From Deltaproteobacteria bacterium GWB2_55_19 (GTDB taxonomy: Bacteria > Desulfobacterota > GWC2-55-46): 64,000 nt of DNA. The DNA is taken from positions 42,971 to 106,970 of the forward strand of contig MGPQ01000016.1 of NCBI GenBank assembly GCA_001797465.1, read 5' to 3'. Below, piece after piece: positions 60,013-64,000 of this stretch. Position 1 is the first letter of the stretch, and each line of letters starts with the position of its first letter. The notes under the pieces are model-generated. The model was not told the DNA's origin and searched no databases. It saw only the letters and a list, made by a program, of their open reading frames with translations. Position numbers and translations under genes: made by a program.

Positions 60013-62409
60013 ATGAAGGTCAGTTATAACTGGTTGAAGGAATTCCTCGACGCCGCGCCCGCTCCCAGGGAGCTTGCACGCGCGCTTACCATGACCGGGA
60101 CAGAGGTCGAGTCGCTTGTCGAGTCCGGCGGAACGCTTAATAACGTCGTCGTAGCCGAGATCGTCTCCTGCTCCCAGCACCCTAACGCGGACAGATTGAA
60201 GCTCTGCGAGGTGAAGACCGCGACGGATAAATATTCCATCGTCTGCGGCGCCTCCAACATGAAGGCCGGGGACAGGGTCGCGCTTGCGCTCATAGGCGCG
60301 GAATTGCCCGGCGGCGTAAAGATAAAAAAATCAAAGATTCGCGGGGTCGAGTCCCAGGGCATGATGTGCTCTGAAGTAGAGCTCGGCATTAAGGATACAT
60401 CTGACGGTATACTGATACTTTCTCCTGACGCGCCGTTAGGGGCCAATATAAACGACGCGCTCTCGCTCGGTGACGCGCTTATGGAGATAGGCGTCACGCC
60501 GAACAGGTCCGACCTGTTGTCCGTCCGCGGCATAGCGAGAGAGGCTTCCGCCGTTACAGACGCGCGTCTCAAGGAGAAGACTTTCGCAGTCGTAGAAGGC
60601 GCCAGGGAGACTGAAGAGATAGTATCGGTTTCGATTGAAGACGGCGCGCCCTGCAAACGGTATATGGCGAGGGTCATAGAAGGCGTTGCTATCGGAGCCG
60701 CGCCCGAGTACATGAGGCAGAGGCTTGAAGCGCACGGCATACGCTCCATAAACAATGTCGTCGACGTCACGAACTATGTCCTTCTTGAATTGGGCCAGCC
60801 CCTCCACGCGTTCGACCTCGATAAAATCGAAGGCCGGTCTATTGATGTGAGGCTCGCCGGTGAGAATGAGAAGATAGAGACCATAGACGGCAAGGCGAGG
60901 GCGCTTGACCCATCGATGCTCGTCATAGCGGACGCTAACGGCCCGGCGGCCATAGCCGGCGTCATGGGCGGAAAATATTCTGAAGTGACCGAAGCTACTA
61001 AAAATATCCTCCTTGAGTCAGCGTGGTTCGAGCCGTCAAGCGTGAGAAAAACCGCCCGGAAGACCGGCCTTTCGTCCGAGTCGTCATACAGGTTCGAGCG
61101 CGGGGTCGATATAGAGTCAGTCCCTCTCGCCCTCGACTACGCCGCTTATCTCATAAAGGAGCTCTCCGGAGGCACGATTGCCAGGGAGCGCATCGACGTA
61201 TATGTGAACACGCTTGTACCCGCGCCTATAAAATTAAGGCTTGAGAGGGCTAACGCCATCATCGGCGTCGATGTCGAGGCAAAGGCCGCAGGGTACCTGA
61301 AAAGGCTCGGCCTCGACGTGGAGGAAGCGGGCGAGGGCGCGCTCGTCGTGACGCCGCCCCCGTACAGGAGCGACCTGAAGGAAGAGATCGACCTCATAGA
61401 AGAAATAGCGCGTCTTAACGGATACGACAATATACCGGCGGCCCTTCCGTCAGCCTTGCTAAAGTCCGGGGACGCCGGAAAGGCGACCCGGATAAAGAGG
61501 GCGGTAAAGGGCATACTCACCAGCGCCGGGTTCAACGAGGTTTTGAACTACAGCTTTGTCTCACAAAAGGCATTCGACATGGCCGGAGGCAAGGACGGGG
61601 TTCAGCTTTCGAACCCCCTTACCGAAGAGATGGTTGTGATGAGGCAGTCCCTCATCCCGTCGCTCCTCGATAACCTCGTGCGGAACCTCCTTCAGAAGAA
61701 CGATGAGGTAAGGGTATTCGAGGTCGCCCCGGTCTTCCTCCCAGGCGGAAAACTGCCGGTGGAGGACTGGCGGGTCGTTGGGCTCATGTACGGCCTCAGG
61801 AATGGCGAGGCATGGAACCTGCCGAAGGAATGGGTCGATTTTTATGATGTTAAGGGCGTAGTCGAGGGTATATTCGAAGGCCTCGGGCTTGAGGGTTCCT
61901 TTGAGGTAGGCCCGGTAACGATCGATGATTTAAGGCTTTTTCACCCAGGCAAGTCTGCCGCTATAATGATAAACGGCAAGAGGGGTGGCGTCTTCGGGGA
62001 GCTTCACCCGGAGCTTAAACTCAAGCTCGATTTAAAGAGGCCCGCGTACCTTTTCGACGCTGATTTGAGTCTTTTGTCGGATTTGCAGGCGAATAAAAAG
62101 GCGTACAGGCCTTTGCCGAAGTTCCCGGAATCAGGGAGAGACATCGCCTTTGTCGTGGACGTGCAGACACCATACAACGAAATAATAAGCGTGATTAGCT
62201 CGTTAGATACGAAACTTATTGAAAGGGTTGAATTGTTTGATGTATACTGTGGCGGGACTATACCTCCGTCTAAGAAGAGCTTGGCCCTGCGCATAACTTA
62301 TCGGTCCATGGAGCGCACGCTCGTTAGCGACGAGATAGAGGCGATACACGGCAGGGTTAGGGACGAGATAGTGAAGAGGTTTGGGGCGGAAGTCAGGGGA
62401 GAGCAGTAA
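60013..62409 (+). CDS. pheT: Phenylalanyl-tRNA synthetase beta subunit
   Basis: 798 aa, usual length. N-terminal part KVSYNWLKEFLDA, the tRNA-binding OB domain (about 40-150, CSQHPNADRLKLCEVKT and VCGASN, split), B3/B4 editing domain, TNYVLLELGQPLHAFD near 253-268, B5 and a C-terminal FDX-ACB anticodon domain (about 705-795) with FPESGRDIAFVV. It pairs with PheS to charge tRNA-Phe. It has its own promoter, and ihfA follows after 49 bases. Confidence 0.97.
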   Translation: MKVSYNWLKEFLDAAPAPRELARALTMTGTEVESLVESGGTLNNVVVAEIVSCSQHPNADRLKLCEVKTATDKYSIVCGASNMKAGDRVALALIGAELPGGVKIKKSKIRGVESQGMMCSEVELGIKDTSDGILILSPDAPLGANINDALSLGDALMEIGVTPNRSDLLSVRGIAREASAVTDARLKEKTFAVVEGARETEEIVSVSIEDGAPCKRYMARVIEGVAIGAAPEYMRQRLEAHGIRSINNVVDVTNYVLLELGQPLHAFDLDKIEGRSIDVRLAGENEKIETIDGKARALDPSMLVIADANGPAAIAGVMGGKYSEVTEATKNILLESAWFEPSSVRKTARKTGLSSESSYRFERGVDIESVPLALDYAAYLIKELSGGTIARERIDVYVNTLVPAPIKLRLERANAIIGVDVEAKAAGYLKRLGLDVEEAGEGALVVTPPPYRSDLKEEIDLIEEIARLNGYDNIPAALPSALLKSGDAGKATRIKRAVKGILTSAGFNEVLNYSFVSQKAFDMAGGKDGVQLSNPLTEEMVVMRQSLIPSLLDNLVRNLLQKNDEVRVFEVAPVFLPGGKLPVEDWRVVGLMYGLRNGEAWNLPKEWVDFYDVKGVVEGIFEGLGLEGSFEVGPVTIDDLRLFHPGKSAAIMINGKRGGVFGELHPELKLKLDLKRPAYLFDADLSLLSDLQANKKAYRPLPKFPESGRDIAFVVDVQTPYNEIISVISSLDTKLIERVELFDVYCGGTIPPSKKSLALRITYRSMERTLVSDEIEAIHGRVRDEIVKRFGAEVRGEQ

Positions 62410-62458
62410 AAGGACACGGACCCGGCGGCATAATTCGACATTTTACAGGAGGTTTACT

Positions 62459-62746
62459 ATGACGAAAGCGGATATCGTGGAGATAGTATTCGAAAAGGTC
62501 GGCTTTTCAAAGAAGGACGTCGGGTCGGTTATCGAGGAGATCTTCGAGACTATCAAGTACACGCTCGAGAAGGGCGAGAAGGTCAAGATATCCGGCTTCG
62601 GCAACTTCACCATCAGGCAAAAGAGGGCAAGGAGGGGCAGGAACCCCCAGACCGGGACCGAGATAACGATAGACCAGAGGCGGGTCATGACCTTCAAGGC
62701 GAGCCAGCTCCTCAAAAAGGCGATCAACAGCTCCCCAACGGCCTGA
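62459..62746 (+). CDS. ihfA: Integration host factor alpha subunit (HU/IHF family)
   Basis: 95 aa DNA-bending protein. TKADIVEIVFEKVGFSKKD start, GEKVKISGFGNFTIRQK and the DNA-intercalating arm RRGRNPQTGTEI with its Pro, then FKASQLLKKAI. A CAGGAGG site precedes ATG 62459; the longer frame from 62381 overlaps pheT and is not the start. The position after pheT is the known pheST-ihfA arrangement, which supports IhfA over HU. IHF also assists sigma-54 promoters such as the one at 12233. Confidence 0.92.
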   Translation: MTKADIVEIVFEKVGFSKKDVGSVIEEIFETIKYTLEKGEKVKISGFGNFTIRQKRARRGRNPQTGTEITIDQRRVMTFKASQLLKKAINSSPTA

Positions 62747-62800
62747 GCCTGAAACAAAGCCTTTGTGCAGGTCTAACCAGTAGTAATTGGCGGCCCTATT

Positions 62801-63160
62801 ATGACTACCACCGAGATACCAGATAAGCTCTATTACAAGATCGGCGAGGTCGCCGACCTTACGAAGGTAAAGCCGTACATCCTCCGGTATTGGGAAAACG
62901 AGTTCAAGATAATAAGCCCGAGGAAGTCGCTCACCAAACAGCGCGTCTACAACAGGCGCGACGTGGAGCTGATAATTGAGATAAAGAGGCTGTTGTACAA
63001 GGAGAAGTTCACGCTCGAAGGGGCGAAGAAGCGGATAAAGGAGATACAGTCGGAAAAGTCCAAACAGCTCGATTTTCCGTTCACCGACGCCAAGTACCAG
63101 AGCGCGTTGAAGTCCATAAAGAAGGAGCTGACAAGCATAAGAAAGCTCCTGGCGGATTGA
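62801..63160 (+). CDS. MerR-family transcriptional regulator
   Basis: 119 aa with the MerR winged-helix domain at about 10-80: YYKIGEVADLTKVKPYILRYWE and SLTKQRVYNRRDVELI (split here at the wing). The C-terminal 35 residues form a basic helix, too short for an effector domain. This small MerR protein commonly follows ihfA in deltaproteobacterial genomes (recalled, not checked). No ligand or target is evident. Confidence 0.88.
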   Translation: MTTTEIPDKLYYKIGEVADLTKVKPYILRYWENEFKIISPRKSLTKQRVYNRRDVELIIEIKRLLYKEKFTLEGAKKRIKEIQSEKSKQLDFPFTDAKYQSALKSIKKELTSIRKLLAD

Positions 63161-63496
63161 GGTTCCGAGTTGTCCCTAACCGCCCCTCCCTTGACGGGAT
63201 GAAGGTGAAGGGCCCTCGGTGATTGAAAAGGAAATACGACCTCCCCTTGCCCCTCCTTGGTAAGGAGGGGAGCTGAAAGACGGACGGCCGGCCGGAGGTA
63301 CGGGTTTTATCACCTCCCCTTAACAAGGGGAGGTGGGGTGGGGTCGTCTTAACCTCCCTTCCCCTGACGGGAGGGGAAGGGAGGGCGAAAGGGTTCTCGC
63401 TATCCTGTCATTGCGAGGAGCGAAGCAATCTCCTGAGCAACAAGACGGTAAGCGCCGTTTATTTTGTGTGCGGAGCGCGGCAACCCAATCTTTTCT
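63161..63496 (+). repeat. Cluster of GC-rich hairpin repeats and a REP-like element
   Basis: 336 bases without a gene. It contains three perfect hairpins: CCCCTCCTT/AAGGAGGGG at 63250-63270, an 11-bp stem at 63311-63335, and a 13-bp stem at 63353-63365 with 63372-63384; a degraded version lies at about 63182-63210. All share CTCCC(T)T...GGGAGG-like arms. At 63406-63435 is TGTCATTGCGAGGAGCGAAG followed by CAATCTCCTG, with ATTGC/GCAAT ends, a sequence type that I recall as a dispersed intergenic repeat in several bacterial genomes. Confidence 0.7.
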
Positions 63497-63525
63497 TTGC
63501 CATTCGTACCTCGATTGTATATAAT
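63497..63525 (+). promoter_or_regulatory. Strong housekeeping promoter (first of a tandem pair)
   Basis: TTGCCA at 63497-63502 (5 of 6), a 17-base spacer, perfect TATAAT at 63520-63525. It would start a transcript near 63,532 running toward tRNA-Pro. Confidence 0.75.
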
Positions 63526-63538
63526 ACCAAAATACTCA

Positions 63539-63567
63539 TTGACTAATGAGGCCGGGTAAAATACAAT
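63539..63567 (+). promoter_or_regulatory. Strong housekeeping promoter (second of a tandem pair)
   Basis: TTGACT at 63539-63544 (5 of 6), 17-base spacer, TACAAT at 63562-63567 (5 of 6). It lies 175 bases upstream of tRNA-Pro. Confidence 0.75.
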
Positions 63568-63742
63568 GCTCGGCCTGTTCTTTTAAGACTCAAAAATAAC
63601 GAAGGATACTTCTAAAAATTAGGAATTTTTTCTAAAATCAAGGAAGGGTAAAAATAAAAAGCGCAGCATATATGTAAATATGTGAGCATTTTTATTTACG
63701 ACCTGATGCAGAGTTTAGGAAAAAGAACGATTTTCAGAGAAT
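63568..63742 (+). other. AT-rich structured leader before tRNA-Pro
   Basis: 175 bases, much richer in A/T than the rest of the window. It has AAAAATT/AATTTTT hairpins near 63,616-63,632 and an imperfect inverted repeat, GTAAAAATAAAAAGC (63648-63662) with GCATTTTTATTTAC (63686-63699). No coding frame is evident. It may be a long tRNA leader or contain a small RNA. Confidence 0.5.
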
Positions 63743-63819
<77 letters not shown>

Positions 63820-63829
63820 GTTAAATCAA

Positions 63830-63862
63830 GGGGTTACGGGTTTTAGCCCGTAGCCCCTTTTT
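63830..63862 (+). terminator. Rho-independent terminator after tRNA-Pro
   Basis: GGGGTTACGGG (63830-63840) pairs with CCCGTAGCCCC (63847-63857), 11 pairs with one G-T, followed by a T run. Confidence 0.88.
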
Positions 63863-63874
63863 AATTTTTGAGTA

Positions 63875-63896
63875 TTTGTCCCAAGTTTGTCCCAAG
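63875..63896. repeat. Tandem 11-base repeat with an inverted partial copy
   Basis: TTTGTCCCAAG occurs twice in perfect tandem (63875-63885, 63886-63896). A partial inverted copy, GGGACAAA, is at 63914-63921. It is next to a tRNA 3' end, a common integration site, but no integrase is visible in the window. Confidence 0.6.
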
Positions 63897-63922
63897 TTTT
63901 TGAGTTTTTACATGGGACAAAT

Positions 63923-63955
63923 AAAAAAGCCGCCCACCTCGAAAAGGTGAACGGC
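63923..63955 (-). terminator. Leftward rho-independent terminator for a gene beyond the right edge
   Basis: On the minus strand GCCGTTCACCT pairs with AGGTGGGCGGC (two G-U pairs) around a five-base loop, followed by TTTTTT (63928-63923). The plus-strand RNA would have A-C mismatches instead, so the signal is directional. An in-frame TGA at 63972-63974 on that strand may be the stop of the gene it serves. Confidence 0.75.
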
Positions 63956-64000
63956 CATAGCCTGAGCCGCCTCAAAAAAGAATAAATGACAATAGGCCGC

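Noticed and set aside
63827..64000. C-terminus of a tyrosine integrase on the minus strand
   Set aside because: One frame is open to the edge, but it crosses a directional terminator and shows no catalytic motif; undecidable from this window.

Overview
The window reads as a chromosomal segment of a Gram-negative, flagellated bacterium. By gene content and order it resembles the Desulfobacterota/Deltaproteobacteria, or a neighbouring phylum such as Nitrospirota; this is inference. The reasons are the housekeeping order tRNA-Val, thrS, infC, rpmI, rplT, pheS, pheT, ihfA, merR-like, tRNA-Pro; a sigma-54 promoter in front of flagellar hook genes; several cobalamin-type radical SAM enzymes, which suggest an anaerobic or microaerophilic life; and heptosyltransferase-type GT9 and lipid A-type acyltransferase genes, which imply an outer membrane. 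By eye the DNA is GC-rich, with very frequent AGG (Arg) and ATA (Ile) codons throughout.

Layout. (1) 1-9.4 kb, plus strand: a cell-envelope island with two lipid A-type acyltransferases flanking three cobalamin-type radical SAM enzymes, a methyltransferase, an alpha/beta hydrolase and a GT9. It ends in a strong bidirectional terminator. (2) 9.5-11.8 kb, minus strand: a two-gene operon of a CsgG-like lipoprotein and a TraF/FadL-like outer-membrane beta-barrel, with a sigma-28-like promoter. (3) 12.2-16.4 kb: sigma-54 promoter, fliK, flgD, flgE, terminator. (4) 16.6-46 kb: a large polysaccharide locus. It holds manC, gmd and rmd (predicted GDP-D-rhamnose supply), a Wzm/Wzt ABC exporter, a coiled-coil methyltransferase, many GT4/GT2/GT9 glycosyltransferases, and two pairs of a membrane GT-C enzyme with a polyprenyl-phosphate-type GT2. 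Each of these GT-C enzymes carries an extra C-terminal beta-sandwich-like part. A DUF362-ferredoxin protein and a fourth radical SAM enzyme are also present. (5) 45.9-51.4 kb: a molybdopterin oxidoreductase, an alkaline-phosphatase-superfamily enzyme and CysD/CysN-like ATP sulfurylase subunits, in one tight run. (6) 51.5-55.1 kb: a PHP phosphoesterase that appears to be leaderless, and two convergent GT-C genes. (7) 55.3-63.2 kb: the translation/ihfA block. (8) 63.2-64 kb: GC-rich hairpin repeats, two tandem consensus promoters, an AT-rich structured stretch, tRNA-Pro with its terminator, and a second terminator pointing left from a gene beyond the right edge.

Working together, ManC, Gmd and Rmd would make GDP-mannose and GDP-D-rhamnose. 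Cytoplasmic GT4/GT2 enzymes would build a chain, the coiled-coil methyltransferase may cap it, and Wzm/Wzt would export it. The GT-C/GT2 pairs could then decorate it on the periplasmic side from lipid-linked sugars. The CysD/N module could supply APS for sulfation of the product, but no APS kinase or sulfotransferase is visible here. All functional links are inferred from families and neighbourhood.
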